Part shown: positions 32,007 to 41,359 of the stretch, in pieces
Layout of the letters: every line of letters begins with the position of its first letter
How positions within the stretch are numbered: the first letter of the stretch is position 1
NCBI GenBank assembly: GCA_958447445.1
Contig: CAUDAE010000001.1
Location: 1-64,000 of the forward strand
Source: an uncultured Collinsella sp.
GTDB taxonomy: Bacteria; Actinomycetota; Coriobacteriia; Coriobacteriales; Coriobacteriaceae
Reading direction: 5' to 3'
DNA: 64,000 nucleotides
The notes under the pieces: model-generated
The model's database searches: none
Told to the model about the DNA's origin: nothing
Seen by the model: the letters and a program-made list of their open reading frames with translations, nothing else
Position numbers and translations under genes: made by a program

Positions 32007-33198
32007 GACTGCGCTTCGCATGGCGCTCGCGCACCCGCTCTATCTGCTCATCTACACGGTGTTCATTTCTCTGCTGGGTGTGTTTATCGCGGCATCGGTG
32101 AGCTGGAACTCGTCGCAGCTCACCGAGTATAAGCCCTACGATGCCAACGTGATCGTGGTCGACCGCGACGACAGCGACCTTTCGCGTGCGCTTACCAAGC
32201 ATCTGGGTTCGCGCTTTGAGCTGGTCACGGGCGTCGGCGACGATACGTACAATCTTGCGGACGCGCTTTCCAAGAGCAATAGCGCCAAGGGCAGCGCTGA
32301 CTGCGTGTTCTTTATCCCGGAGGGGTTTGAGGGCGACCTCGTTGCAGCCGCCCGCGCGGGGGAGTCCCTGCCCAAGCTCGATGTGACCTACGGTGCCGGC
32401 ACCATGGCGGCGGCGCTCTCGTCTGCCGAGGCCTCGCGCTGGATCTCGCTCGCGGGCGCTGCGGCCGCACTTGAGCCCACTGCCTCCAACGGCGACGTTG
32501 CCAAGGCCGCCGAACATGCCGCTGCAAAGCGCGCGGAGGTCCAGATCGAGCGGGTCAAGGTCGACTCGGCTGCTGCCGCCACGCTCGAGTCGTACTTCAA
32601 CTTTGGCGCGTACGCGATTATCTCGTCGGTCATCGTATCGGTGGGGTTGGTGTTCTCGGGCATGAACGAGCCCGAGCGCGTGCGTCGTATGGATGCCGGC
32701 CCAATCTCCGAGCGCCAACGTTCGCTTGCCGTGTTTGCCGCCGCCGCCGTGCTCACCGTCTGCATCTGGTTTGTGTCGAGCATGATGGGCGTCGTGGGCT
32801 TTGCCGGCGCGGTCGCCGAGGTCGGCGTGGGCCGTGTGTGCCTGGCACTGGCGGCGACGTTTGCCCTGGCGTGCACGCCGCTGGCCGTTGGCTTTGCCCT
32901 TTCGAGCCTGGGTGCGCGCGAGGAGCTGCTCAATGGCGTGGGCAACCTGCTCGGCATGCTCATGACGTTTTTGGGCGGCGCTTGGATGCCGCTGTCGCTG
33001 ATGGGCCCGGCCGTGCAGACCGTGGCGCACTTTGTGCCGACATATTGGGTGAACGACGCGATCGGCAAGGCGCTCGCGTCGGACCTGACGTCTGCCATGT
33101 TGGGCGACATTGCCTGCGACCTGGGCGTCACGGCACTCTTCGCCGTGGCCATTGCCGCCGCAGGCCTCGCGCTCTCGCGCACCAAATCCCGCGCCTAG
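31993..33198 (+). CDS. ABC-2 type exporter permease 2
   Basis: 401 residues with the same topology as permease 1: an N-terminal helix (LYLLIYTVFISLLGVFIAA), an extracytoplasmic domain and about five C-terminal membrane segments. ATG at 31993 has GAAGGAG 6 nt upstream, within the end of the previous gene. Two similar but non-identical permeases beside a single ATPase imply a heteromeric exporter. Last gene of the operon; D-type repeats follow. Confidence 0.87.
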   Translation: MSTFKTALRMALAHPLYLLIYTVFISLLGVFIAASVSWNSSQLTEYKPYDANVIVVDRDDSDLSRALTKHLGSRFELVTGVGDDTYNLADALSKSNSAKGSADCVFFIPEGFEGDLVAAARAGESLPKLDVTYGAGTMAAALSSAEASRWISLAGAAAALEPTASNGDVAKAAEHAAAKRAEVQIERVKVDSAAAATLESYFNFGAYAIISSVIVSVGLVFSGMNEPERVRRMDAGPISERQRSLAVFAAAAVLTVCIWFVSSMMGVVGFAGAVAEVGVGRVCLALAATFALACTPLAVGFALSSLGAREELLNGVGNLLGMLMTFLGGAWMPLSLMGPAVQTVAHFVPTYWVNDAIGKALASDLTSAMLGDIACDLGVTALFAVAIAAAGLALSRTKSRA

Positions 33199-33201
33199 CC
33201 A

Positions 33202-33386
33202 CCTAGTCATCGTACTCATTGGGGACAGACTTAAACGACTAGTCATTGGGGACAGTCTTTGCCGAACCGCCGGCTTGCCAAGGACTGTCCCAGCTGCCGG
33301 CAGAAAGGGAACGTCCCTAACTGCCGGGTGGCGAAAGAGTGCCCCCAACAGCTAGTCGTTTAAGAACGTCCCCAACGACTAGTCTT
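33202..33386. repeat. GGGGAC-rich composite repeat (family D), copy 1
   Basis: The left end has two tandem CTAGTCAT-type words followed by TGGGGACAG; the right end has the inverse form, CGTTTAAGAACGTCCCCAACG then ACTAG. Between them are AAGGACTGTCCC, CTGCCGG and GGTGGCGAAAGAGTG. Close relatives of these blocks recur at 37772-37962 and a half copy at 46351. No open frame is present. Confidence 0.7.
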
Positions 33387-33477
33387 GAAACAAATCCCCA
33401 CTCTCGCTCCAAAATAGTTCGCCATGGTTTACTATTACGCTCATAAAGTAGTACGAGGCTAACAACGGGGGGATACC

Positions 33478-34191
33478 ATGGCAACGCAGGAAGCCTATGT
33501 CCAGGTTAAGGATCTCAAAAAGCATTACGGCGACGGTGATGCGCGCCTGACGGTACTCGATGGCATCGACACGTCCATCAACCGCGGCGAGATCTGCGTC
33601 ATGCTGGGGCCCTCGGGCTCGGGCAAGTCGACCTTTCTCAACCTGATCGGCGGCCTGGAGGATGCCGACGGCGGCTCCATCATGGTGGACGGCTGCGACC
33701 TCACGGTGCTCAAACCTACCGACCTGGGCGAGTATCGCCGCCGTGAGCTGGGCTTTGTCTTCCAGTTCTACAACCTGGTGCCCGATCTCACCATCAAGGA
33801 AAACATCGAGGTCACGGCGCACCTGTCCAAAAACCCGCTCAATGTCGACGACCTGCTGCGTTCGCTGGGCCTTTACGAGCATCGCAACAAGTTCCCGCGC
33901 CAGGTCTCGGGCGGCCAGCAGCAGCGCTGTGCCATCGGCCGTGCGCTCGTCAAAAACCCGGGTCTGCTGCTGTGCGACGAGCCCACGGGCGCCCTCGACT
34001 ATAAGACGTCCAAGGAAATCTTGCAGCTCATGGAGGATGTCAACCGCACCTACGGCTGCACCATCATCATTGTCACCCACAATGCCGCCATCGCGCGCAT
34101 GGCCAATCGCGTGCTGCGACTGCGCGACGGGCGCATCGTCGAGGATGAGCTCAACGAGTCGCCCGTCGCAGCCGCCGAGCTCGATTGGTAG
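33478..34191 (+). CDS. MacB/LolD-type ABC transporter ATP-binding protein
   Basis: 237 residues. Walker [10 protein letters not shown] near 42-50, Q-loop FQFYNLVP, signature VSGGQQQR, Walker [13 protein letters not shown] and switch histidine VTHN are complete; GALD is the D-loop typical of this family. It drives the FtsX-like permease encoded 9 nt downstream. ATG at 33478 follows GGGGGGA. Such pairs export or sense peptides or lipids at the membrane (type VII ABC fold); no dedicated sensor system is adjacent. Confidence 0.94.
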   Translation: MATQEAYVQVKDLKKHYGDGDARLTVLDGIDTSINRGEICVMLGPSGSGKSTFLNLIGGLEDADGGSIMVDGCDLTVLKPTDLGEYRRRELGFVFQFYNLVPDLTIKENIEVTAHLSKNPLNVDDLLRSLGLYEHRNKFPRQVSGGQQQRCAIGRALVKNPGLLLCDEPTGALDYKTSKEILQLMEDVNRTYGCTIIIVTHNAAIARMANRVLRLRDGRIVEDELNESPVAAAELDW

Positions 34192-34199
34192 GCGGCGCC

Positions 34200-36866
34200 A
34201 TGACACCTCTCGCAAAACGTCTCCCGCGCGAGCTGCGCCGCAATATCGGCAAGTACCTTGGCATCTTTTTGCTTATGTGCGGAAGCATCGCCCTTACCTC
34301 GGGCTTTTTGCTCGCAGCGCATTCCATCGGCTGCCTTATCGACGACATGCGCGATGCGTACACGATTGAGGACGGCCGCGTGACCACCTCCTTCGAGGCT
34401 ACCGACGATCAACTCAGGGCCGCCGAGGATGCAGCCGGTGACGCCGGCGGCGTCGCGCTCTACAAGAATTTTTCCATCGACGCCATCATCAAAAAGACCG
34501 CCGGCGACGACGGCACCAAGCGCACGCTGCGCACCTATGCGCACCGCACCAAGGTCGATATCGCGTCCTACTGTGAGGGTAGGCAGCCCAAGACGGACGA
34601 TGAGGTGGCCATCGACCGTGTCTTCGCCACCAATAACAACCTGTCCGTGGGCGATAAGGTTGAGCTTGAGGGCCGCACCTACATCATCTGCGGCATCATG
34701 ACCCAGCCCGATAGCCAGGCACTGTTCCTCAACAATTCGGACTTTACGGTGAACACCATCACGTACGGCGTGGCCGAGGTCACCGATGGCGGCTTTGCCG
34801 CGCTCGAAGATGCCGGCGGCGCACCCGCCTACACCTACTCCTTCACCTTTACCGATCGCGACCTCCCCACCGCGGACCGCATCGATGCCGAGCAAGATAT
34901 GGTCGAGGCACTGACCGACGCCGATGCGCGCGTGGACGATCTGATCGACGCCGATTCCAATCAGGGCATTGGCTATGCGCGCGATGACGTGGACGGCGAC
35001 TCTATGATGTGGATGACGCTGCTCGACATCATCATCGTGATCATGGCGTTCGTCTTTGTGGTCCTTACCGACGCCACCATCGAGGAGGAGAGCGCCATCA
35101 TCGGCACGCTGCTCGCCAGCGGCTATCGTCGACGCGAGATCGTCCTGCACTACTTGGCACTTCCCGCCACCGTGGGCGTGATCGCGGCGCTTTTGGGCAC
35201 CGCGCTCGGCGTTGTGTTCTTTACCGAGCCCATGCGCAGCCTCTATTACGGTTCGTACAGCCTGCCTCCCTTCCAGGTGTACTGGAGCTGGAAGATCTTT
35301 GTGAAGTGCGCCGTGGTTCCCGCCGCCGCGCTCATCCTCATCACGCTGGTGGGCCTGCTTCGCAAGATGGGCAAGACGCCGTTGCAGTTCCTTCGTCACG
35401 AGGCGAGCGGCAAATCGGGCACCAAGCGCGGCTTGCAGCTGCCGGAGCGCATGGGTTTTGTTTCCCGCTTCCGCCTGCGTATCTTCCTGCGCAACCTGGG
35501 CAACTTCGCCACGCTCTTCGTGGGCATTGCGTTTGCGTCGCTGCTGCTGCTCTTTGGCCTGGCGATTCTGCCCACGATGACGCACTATGCGGACAACCTC
35601 GAGACAGGCCTGGTCGCCGAGCACCAGTACACGCTCAAGGCGCCGCTGGAGCTCGAGGGTACTGCCGAGGAGCGCGAGCAGTGGTCGGCACTCGAGCGCT
35701 TGCAGTCGGTTGACGGCGCGCTGCTTTCCGCCGCTCAGGATGCCGATGACGAGCTTGACGACGCGGCCGATGCGGCGCAGACGGCAGCTGATGCCGCGAC
35801 CGCATCTCCGTCTGCCGAGAGCCTGACCGCAGCGCAGGACGCGCTCGCCAAGGTCCAGGACAAGAAGGATGCGCTTTATGCGCGCCTCGATGACCTTGCC
35901 GATGCCCTCGGCTGCGACCGCGACGAGGCTATCGACCTGATCGACAAGGCCTCTAAGATCGACACTGACAATGACGATATCCACCCGGTCAATACGACCG
36001 ACAACGGCGCGGGTGCAATAGCACAGGCCGAGAAATACGCCGTTTACCAGCTGCAATACGACCGCGGCGATGGAAATGGGCAGGAGACGATTTCCGTCTA
36101 CGGCATCTCGCCCGATTCGCGCTACTGGAAAGGGCTGGACGTCGGCGACGGACGCGTCGTCTTTGGCGGTGGCTTGCTCGACAAGTTTGGCTGGAGCGAG
36201 GGTCAGAAGGTTAAGCTTCGCGACAAGTACGAGGGTAAGAATTATTCCCTTGAGTATGTGGGCAAGGACTACGTTTGGGGCTCTAAGTCGGATATGAATG
36301 TCTATATGAGTATCGATGACTTTAACGAGCTGTTTGACAACGATGCGGCCTACTTTAACGGCTATGTGAGCGATGAGAAGCTCGACCTTGATTCGCGCTA
36401 CTTTGCCGGCGACACCACGCCCGATGACATGCGCGCCGTGGGCGACCAGTTCATCGGCATGATGAGCAAAATGATCGGCATGATGGTCGGGCTCGCGGTG
36501 TTTATCTTCCTGCTGTTTATGTACCTGCTGACCAAGGCTGTGATCGACCACAGCGCCCGTTCGATTAGCTACATGAAGGTCTTTGGCTATCGCGATGGCG
36601 AGATCTCGCATCTGTACATCCGCTCGATCACGCTGTGCGTGGTGGCGTCGCTCGTGCTGAGCCTGCCGGTCATTATTGGTTCGCTCACGGCCATCTTCCG
36701 CTCGATGTTGCTCGCCTACAACGGCAATATCGAGATCTACGTGCCCGCTTGGTCCATGGCGGCGTGCGCAGGAATCGGCTTTGCGACCTACCTGGTCGTG
36801 GCACTGCTGCACACGCGCTCCATCAAGCGTGTGAGCCTCTCCGAGGCGCTGAAGGTCCAGGAATAG
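34200..36866 (+). CDS. FtsX-like ABC transporter permease
   Basis: 888 residues. A membrane helix near residue 20-40, an extracytoplasmic domain, a three-helix FtsX block near 270-400, a further helix near 435-460, then a large extracytoplasmic segment with an Ala/Asp-rich likely coiled-coil stretch (about 500-600), and a C-terminal FtsX block. It ends VSLSEALKVQE, a common terminus of this family. It works with the preceding ATPase. ATG at 34200 is preferred over an upstream TTG because of spacing. A terminator follows. Confidence 0.9.
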   Translation: MTPLAKRLPRELRRNIGKYLGIFLLMCGSIALTSGFLLAAHSIGCLIDDMRDAYTIEDGRVTTSFEATDDQLRAAEDAAGDAGGVALYKNFSIDAIIKKTAGDDGTKRTLRTYAHRTKVDIASYCEGRQPKTDDEVAIDRVFATNNNLSVGDKVELEGRTYIICGIMTQPDSQALFLNNSDFTVNTITYGVAEVTDGGFAALEDAGGAPAYTYSFTFTDRDLPTADRIDAEQDMVEALTDADARVDDLIDADSNQGIGYARDDVDGDSMMWMTLLDIIIVIMAFVFVVLTDATIEEESAIIGTLLASGYRRREIVLHYLALPATVGVIAALLGTALGVVFFTEPMRSLYYGSYSLPPFQVYWSWKIFVKCAVVPAAALILITLVGLLRKMGKTPLQFLRHEASGKSGTKRGLQLPERMGFVSRFRLRIFLRNLGNFATLFVGIAFASLLLLFGLAILPTMTHYADNLETGLVAEHQYTLKAPLELEGTAEEREQWSALERLQSVDGALLSAAQDADDELDDAADAAQTAADAATASPSAESLTAAQDALAKVQDKKDALYARLDDLADALGCDRDEAIDLIDKASKIDTDNDDIHPVNTTDNGAGAIAQAEKYAVYQLQYDRGDGNGQETISVYGISPDSRYWKGLDVGDGRVVFGGGLLDKFGWSEGQKVKLRDKYEGKNYSLEYVGKDYVWGSKSDMNVYMSIDDFNELFDNDAAYFNGYVSDEKLDLDSRYFAGDTTPDDMRAVGDQFIGMMSKMIGMMVGLAVFIFLLFMYLLTKAVIDHSARSISYMKVFGYRDGEISHLYIRSITLCVVASLVLSLPVIIGSLTAIFRSMLLAYNGNIEIYVPAWSMAACAGIGFATYLVVALLHTRSIKRVSLSEALKVQE

Positions 36867-36879
36867 AGAACCGCCCGCA

Positions 36880-36920
36880 CGCGGGGGCACGAACCGAAGG
36901 AAGGGTGCCCCCGCGTTATT
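36880..36920 (+). terminator. terminator after the FtsX operon
   Basis: CGCGGGGGCAC and GTGCCCCCGCG, an 11-bp perfect stem around a 14-nt loop, followed by TTATTTG. Confidence 0.7.
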
Positions 36921-36985
36921 TGCCCGCCAGGCCCGACGTGGGCAAACGCGCGCAACGTCAGACTTCCCCGAACAGAAGGAGACCC

Positions 36986-37630
36986 ATGGCAAGATCGGCA
37001 GAGGAGCTCAAGCAGCTCTCCATCAAGGAGTTCACCGAGGCGGCAAAGGTCTACGAATCCGGCCATGCCGGCATTTACGAGATGTGCAAGGACGACTATC
37101 CGCAAATGCTCGAGGAGCTTGAGCTCGAACCGTTCGAGGACGCGCTCGACGTGGGCTGTGGCACCGGAGCCGTCCTAGAACTGCTCCACGCCCGGTACCC
37201 CAGCAAGCACTTGACTGGACTCGACCTCACACCCGGGATGATCGACGTCGACCGGGCAAAGCGGCTCGATAACGTCAGCTTTGTCGTCGGAGACGCGGAG
37301 GCACTGCCCTTCGAGCCCCAGAGCTTCGACGCCGTGCTCTGCTCCAACAGCTTCCACCACTACCCGCATCCGGAGAGGTTTTTCGCCGAGGTGGCGCGTG
37401 TCCTTCGGCCCGGCGGGCGACTGGTCCTTCGCGACTACACCTCGAACGATGTCGCGGTCTGGCTCATGAACAACATCGAGCTACCGCTGGCACGCCTCTT
37501 GGGCCATGGCGACGTGCGCATCCTCAAGCTGTCCGAGCTACGCGCGCTCGTCGAGGAATCCGGGCTCACCCCGCTCAAGCTCGAGGCACAGAAGGGATTC
37601 CGCGCGCATCTGGTCGCGCGAAAGGGCTAG
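36986..37630 (+). CDS. class I SAM-dependent methyltransferase
   Basis: 214 residues. The AdoMet-binding motif I is DVGCGTGAVLELL near 53-65; motif II LTGLDLTPGMIDVDR and motif III LPFEPQSFDAVLCSNSFHHY follow, then VLRPGGRLVLRDY. This is a Methyltransf_11/UbiE-like fold; the substrate cannot be told. ATG at 36986 has AGAAGGAGA upstream. Monocistronic, downstream of the FtsX operon terminator. Confidence 0.88.
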   Translation: MARSAEELKQLSIKEFTEAAKVYESGHAGIYEMCKDDYPQMLEELELEPFEDALDVGCGTGAVLELLHARYPSKHLTGLDLTPGMIDVDRAKRLDNVSFVVGDAEALPFEPQSFDAVLCSNSFHHYPHPERFFAEVARVLRPGGRLVLRDYTSNDVAVWLMNNIELPLARLLGHGDVRILKLSELRALVEESGLTPLKLEAQKGFRAHLVARKG

Positions 37631-37722
37631 CGGTCCGCGCCGGGACGCTCCGTCACGCCAGGGCACGCCGTCAACGCCGCCACACCAGGGCACGCCATCA
37701 AACCAGATTGTGGCCACGCCAG

Positions 37723-37752
37723 AACGCGCCGCCACAAACGTGACGGCGCGTC
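37723..37752 (+). terminator. hairpin after the methyltransferase gene
   Basis: ACGCGCCG-c-CA and TG-a-CGGCGCGT pair around CAAACG, followed by CCCTCTT. GCACGCC words repeat just upstream. Weak terminator candidate. Confidence 0.35.
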
Positions 37753-37771
37753 CCTCTTACCAGATGCCGAT

Positions 37772-37962
37772 GATTCGCCGGTCTGCCGGTCGGGTTGGCA
37801 AGGACTGTCCCTATATGCCGGCCTTCGGGGACGTTCCTTTCCTGCCGGCACTTGGGGACTGGCCCCAACTGCCTGGTGGCGAAAGAGTGTCCCTTGCGAC
37901 TACTCATTTAAGAACGTCCCCAATGACTAGGTTGTCGTTTAAGAACGTCCCCAATGACTAGG
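37772..37962. repeat. GGGGAC-rich composite repeat (family D), copy 2
   Basis: Shares with copy 1 the blocks GGCAAGGACTGTCCC, GGTGGCGAAAGAGTG and the right end TTTAAGAACGTCCCCAATGA then CTAG, which is here repeated in tandem. Blocks between differ, so copies are mosaic. Confidence 0.7.
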
Positions 37963-37970
37963 TGCCATAC

Positions 37971-38001
37971 TTGACTTTAACTCTGCTTTAACTGGTACCA
38001 T
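37971..38001 (+). promoter_or_regulatory. candidate promoter of the DUF362 gene
   Basis: TTGACT (37971-37976) and TACCAT (37996-38001), spacer 19 bp, directly after repeat D copy 2. Confidence 0.3.
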
Positions 38002-38043
38002 CCTCTATGTCTGTAACGCCATATAGACCGAGGGGATAGATTT

Positions 38044-39249
38044 ATGACCGCAACTGCACCCGCAGCACCCGCTAAGGTGTACTTCACCAACCTGCGCACG
38101 CATGCTCGCGAGAGCCAGCTCGACAAACTCAAGCGCCTAATCCGTCACGCCGGTATTGAGCAGGTCGACTTTGAGAACAAGTTCGTCGCTATCAAGATTC
38201 ACTTTGGCGAGCTGGGCAACCTGAGTTTTTTGCGTCCCAACTACGCCCGCGCCGTCGCGGATGTCGTGAAGGAGCTGGGCGGCAAGCCCTTCCTCACCGA
38301 CTGCAACACGCTCTACGTTGGTAGCCGCAAAAACGCGCTCGAGCACATCGATACCGCCTACCAGAACGGCTTTACCCCGTATGCTACGGGTTGCCAGATC
38401 ATCATTGCCGACGGCCTCAAGGGTACCGACGAGGCGCTCGTCCCGGTCGAGGGCGGCGAGTACGTGCGCGAGGCCAAGATCGGTCAGGCGCTCATGGATG
38501 CCGATATTGTGATCAGCCTCACCCACTTTAAGGGTCATGAGCAGGCCGGTTTTGGCGGCGCCATGAAGAACCTGGGCATGGGAGGCGGCAGCCGTGCCGG
38601 CAAGATGGAGCAGCATGCCGCCGGCAAGCCGAACGTCGCGACCGAGCACTGCGTTGGCTGCCGTGCCTGCGAAAAGATTTGCGCGCACAACGCTGTCTCG
38701 TTCACCGACACCCGCGAGCGCGAGCTTGCCAACGGCAACACCCGCACGGTCCACGTCGCTGCCATCGACCACGATCGCTGCGTGGGCTGCGGCCGCTGCA
38801 TCGGCGTGTGCAACCAGGACGCCATCAAGCCTGGCTATGAGGCCGCGGCCGACGTGCTCAACTACAAGATCGCCGAGTATACGAAGGCCGTTGTCGACGG
38901 CCGCCCGAGCTTCCATATTTCGCTGGCTATGGATATCAGCCCCAACTGCGATTGCCATCCCGAAAACGACACGCCCATCGTCAACGACATCGGCATGTTC
39001 GCGAGCTTCGACCCGGTCGCCATCGACCAGGCCTGTGCCGATGCCGTCATGGCATCCGAGCCGCTGCCCAATACCGAGCTCACCGATAGCGCGGCCAAGA
39101 TGGAGCACAACCACGAGCATCTGGAGGGCGAGCAGGCCAAGGACCCCTTCTGCATCACACATCCCGACACCGACTGGCGCGCGTGCATCGCGCATGCCGA
39201 GAAGATCGGCCTGGGCACGAGCGAGTATGAGCTCATCGAGGTCAAGTAG
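38044..39249 (+). CDS. DUF362 protein with two [4Fe-4S] ferredoxin motifs
   Basis: 401 residues. Residues about 45-195 form the DUF362 domain (VAIKIHFGELGNLSFLRP, SLTHFKGHEQAGFGGAMKNLG). Two ferredoxin motifs follow, CVGCRACEKICAHNA near 202-216 and CVGCGRCIGVC near 244-254. Proteins of this kind are iron-sulfur proteins of uncertain role, possibly electron transfer. An acidic/His-rich stretch (EHNHEHLEGEQ) lies near the C-terminus. ATG at 38044 follows a GAGGGG site. Monocistronic, with a terminator behind. Confidence 0.9.
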   Translation: MTATAPAAPAKVYFTNLRTHARESQLDKLKRLIRHAGIEQVDFENKFVAIKIHFGELGNLSFLRPNYARAVADVVKELGGKPFLTDCNTLYVGSRKNALEHIDTAYQNGFTPYATGCQIIIADGLKGTDEALVPVEGGEYVREAKIGQALMDADIVISLTHFKGHEQAGFGGAMKNLGMGGGSRAGKMEQHAAGKPNVATEHCVGCRACEKICAHNAVSFTDTRERELANGNTRTVHVAAIDHDRCVGCGRCIGVCNQDAIKPGYEAAADVLNYKIAEYTKAVVDGRPSFHISLAMDISPNCDCHPENDTPIVNDIGMFASFDPVAIDQACADAVMASEPLPNTELTDSAAKMEHNHEHLEGEQAKDPFCITHPDTDWRACIAHAEKIGLGTSEYELIEVK

Positions 39250-39296
39250 CGCCTAGCTATTGGACAAAATAAGCGCCCTTGTAGCGTAATTTGAGC

Positions 39297-39335
39297 AAAA
39301 GCCGCCCACGAGCACAACGCTTGCGGGCGGCTTTT
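39297..39335. terminator. bidirectional terminator
   Basis: AAAAGCCGCCC and GGGCGGCTTTT form an 11-bp stem with A and T runs on opposite sides, between the convergent DUF362 and hydrolase genes. Confidence 0.85.
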
Positions 39336-39413
39336 CAGAAGTGCGGTGAAAAATCGAATACCGTCGACCACAAACCGATTTTTGGCAACAAAACCCCAGA
39401 CGTTGCTTTTTGC

Positions 39414-40379
39414 CTAAAAATTCTTGTCGAGGAAGTTGTCGACCGTGTTCCAGTAGAGTTCGGGGTCGACCTGCGCGCTCTTGGCGTGGGTGGCGCCATG
39501 GATAGTGAGCTTTTGCTTGACCTTGCTGGCGCACGCGTCGTAGTTTTGATCGAGCATGCTGTACGGTACAAAGGTGTCCTGGTCGCCGTGGATAAACAGC
39601 ATGGGAACCGTCGCATGTTTGAGTTGCTCCACACTGCTCGCCTTATGAAAGTCGTAGCCCGCGCGCACGTTGCACACCAAGTTTGCTACATCGAGCAAGG
39701 GAAAGCTGGGCAGGCCGAACACGTCCTTGAGCTGCAGAGAAAACTCGTCCCAAACACTTGTATAGCCGCAGTCCTCGATAATGCATTCCACGTTTGCGGG
39801 CAGAGATTCCCCCGCGACGTTCATGGCAGTTGCCGCACCCATCGACTCGCCAAAGACCAGGATGCGCGCCTCGGGGTCAGCCTGAACGATTTGCTCGATC
39901 CATGCGACGACATCGAGCCGCTCGGGCCAGCCCATGCCGATATAGTCGCCGCCGGAGCGCTCGTGGGCGCGTGCGGCGGGTGCGAGTACGTTCATGCCGC
40001 GGTCGTGGAATCGCTTGACGTATCGGGCCATACCGATGGGCTCGTTGGTATATCCATGCAGGCAGACGGCGTAGTCGTGCGTGCTCTCCGACGCAGCAAA
40101 ATACCAGGCGGCAAGCTCGGTCCCGTCGTCCGCAGTGAGGCTGCCGCTCTCGCGGTTTTCCTTAAACCACGCCCGTGCCTCGGTGTCCTCGGCGTCCATC
40201 TGCTCGCCCTTTTCGGCGTCCTTGCCGTCCTGCATCATCTTCATGGTGTAGGGCGCTTGGGGATTCAGGGCAAAGTCGAACAAGAAGTTGCCGGCAAACC
40301 CCAGCAGCGCGACAACGAGCACCAGCGCAACGACGCCGGCTATCTTGAGCTTTCGATGGGAACGTGCGTTTTGAGACAT
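39414..40379 (-). CDS. membrane-anchored alpha/beta hydrolase
   Basis: 321 residues. A single N-terminal membrane helix (IAGVVALVLVVALLGFAGNFL) anchors it with the enzyme outside the cell. The fold shows CLHGYTNEP, nucleophile elbow GESMG near 180, aspartate in HGDQDTFVP and histidine in GATHAKS: a full Ser-Asp-His triad. It belongs with YqkD/BAAT-like serine hydrolases; the substrate is unknown. Its promoter overlaps one of two GTTrATrCrTCAAC operators, so it is probably repressed by an unlinked regulator. Confidence 0.88.
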   Translation of the reverse strand: MSQNARSHRKLKIAGVVALVLVVALLGFAGNFLFDFALNPQAPYTMKMMQDGKDAEKGEQMDAEDTEARAWFKENRESGSLTADDGTELAAWYFAASESTHDYAVCLHGYTNEPIGMARYVKRFHDRGMNVLAPAARAHERSGGDYIGMGWPERLDVVAWIEQIVQADPEARILVFGESMGAATAMNVAGESLPANVECIIEDCGYTSVWDEFSLQLKDVFGLPSFPLLDVANLVCNVRAGYDFHKASSVEQLKHATVPMLFIHGDQDTFVPYSMLDQNYDACASKVKQKLTIHGATHAKSAQVDPELYWNTVDNFLDKNF

Positions 40380-40399
40380 AAGAAGCTTTCCTATAAGAT

Positions 40400-40413
40400 G
40401 TTAATACATCAAC
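40400..40413 (-). promoter_or_regulatory. operator copy 2 (GTTRATRCRTCAAC)
   Basis: GTTAATACATCAAC, a quasi-palindrome placed just after the predicted transcription start of the hydrolase gene. It matches the copy at 40445-40458 at all but three positions. Confidence 0.6.
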
Positions 40414-40428
40414 ATTTAATGCAAGCGC

Positions 40429-40457
40429 ATTATGGACGTTCGCCGTTGATGCGTCAA
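40429..40457 (-). promoter_or_regulatory. promoter of the hydrolase gene
   Basis: Minus strand: TTGACG at 40452-40457, CATAAT at 40429-40434, spacer 17 bp. The -35 box lies inside operator copy 1. Confidence 0.6.
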
Positions 40458-40458
40458 C
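40445..40458 (-). promoter_or_regulatory. operator copy 1 (GTTRATRCRTCAAC)
   Basis: GTTGATGCGTCAAC covers the -35 box of the hydrolase promoter; its centre is 45 bp from that of copy 2. Layout fits repression by a TetR-like dimer. Confidence 0.6.
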
Positions 40459-40565
40459 AGGCAAAGAATGGGTAAACGAAAGGTCACGTATGGTGCAAAT
40501 TTCGCACGTACCTAGACGCTTTGATATAGTGTTGAGAACTCTTTACGTTGGAGGATGTAACCGGC

Positions 40566-41249
40566 ATGTCCGATTCGAGCGACAGTTCTAAGCCGCGACC
40601 CAAGACCGCGGCCGTTCCACACTACACGGTGGGTGAGGAGATCATGAACTCCGTCACCCATGGTGTCGGCTGCCTGCTGGGTATCGCGGGCCTGGTGCTC
40701 CTGATCGTATTCGCCGCCCTGCGCGGCGGAGGCCCGGCCCACATGGCCGCGGCAATTGTCTATGGCGTCAGCATTATCCTCGAATACCTAGCCTCCACGC
40801 TCTACCACGCGATTCAGCCCGCGCGCGCCAAGCGCGTGTTTCGCATCATCGACCACAGCTGCATCTACCTGCTCATAGCCGGCAGCTATACGCCGTTTTG
40901 CCTCATCACGCTCGCAAACGACGGCGGCGCTGTGCTGTTCTTTGCCGTATGGGCCATCGCTATTATCGGCATCGCCCTCGAGTGCTTTTTGCGCGAGCGT
41001 CAGCCGCACTGGGTAAGCGGCTTGGTCTACCTGCTGATGGGCTGGCTTGTCGTCTTTAAGCTGCCCGAACTTGTGGCGCTGCTCAACCCCGTGGCACTTG
41101 CCCTGCTCGCCGTCGGCGGCGTGTGCTACACCGCGGGCGTGCCGTTCTATATCGCCAAAAACGTGCGCTATCTTCACAGCGTGTTTCACCTGTGGGTACT
41201 CGCCGGCAGCATCTTCCAGTTCATGGCGGTGATCCTCTTCGTAATCTAG
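40566..41249 (+). CDS. hemolysin III family membrane protein
   Basis: 227 residues, seven membrane segments, the PAQR/HlyIII topology. Family signatures are VGEEIMNSVTHGVG near 24-37, STLYHAI near 83, FRIIDHSCIYLLIAGSYTPF near 97-116 and the C-terminal HSVFHLWVLAGS, supplying the conserved His/Ser/Asp metal-site residues. Cellular role is not firmly known. ATG at 40566 is spaced about 11 nt from GGAGG. It precedes the CNNM/CorC gene by 110 bp on the same strand. Confidence 0.9.
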   Translation: MSDSSDSSKPRPKTAAVPHYTVGEEIMNSVTHGVGCLLGIAGLVLLIVFAALRGGGPAHMAAAIVYGVSIILEYLASTLYHAIQPARAKRVFRIIDHSCIYLLIAGSYTPFCLITLANDGGAVLFFAVWAIAIIGIALECFLRERQPHWVSGLVYLLMGWLVVFKLPELVALLNPVALALLAVGGVCYTAGVPFYIAKNVRYLHSVFHLWVLAGSIFQFMAVILFVI

Positions 41250-41359
41250 CGACCACGCCTGCGCACCCGCGTCTTTGTTTGGGCGCCGGTGCAATTGCCG
41301 TATCCGCCGTCAACGTTTTAATCCGACATCCCGAATCTTGGAGGTTCGAGAAACTCCCG

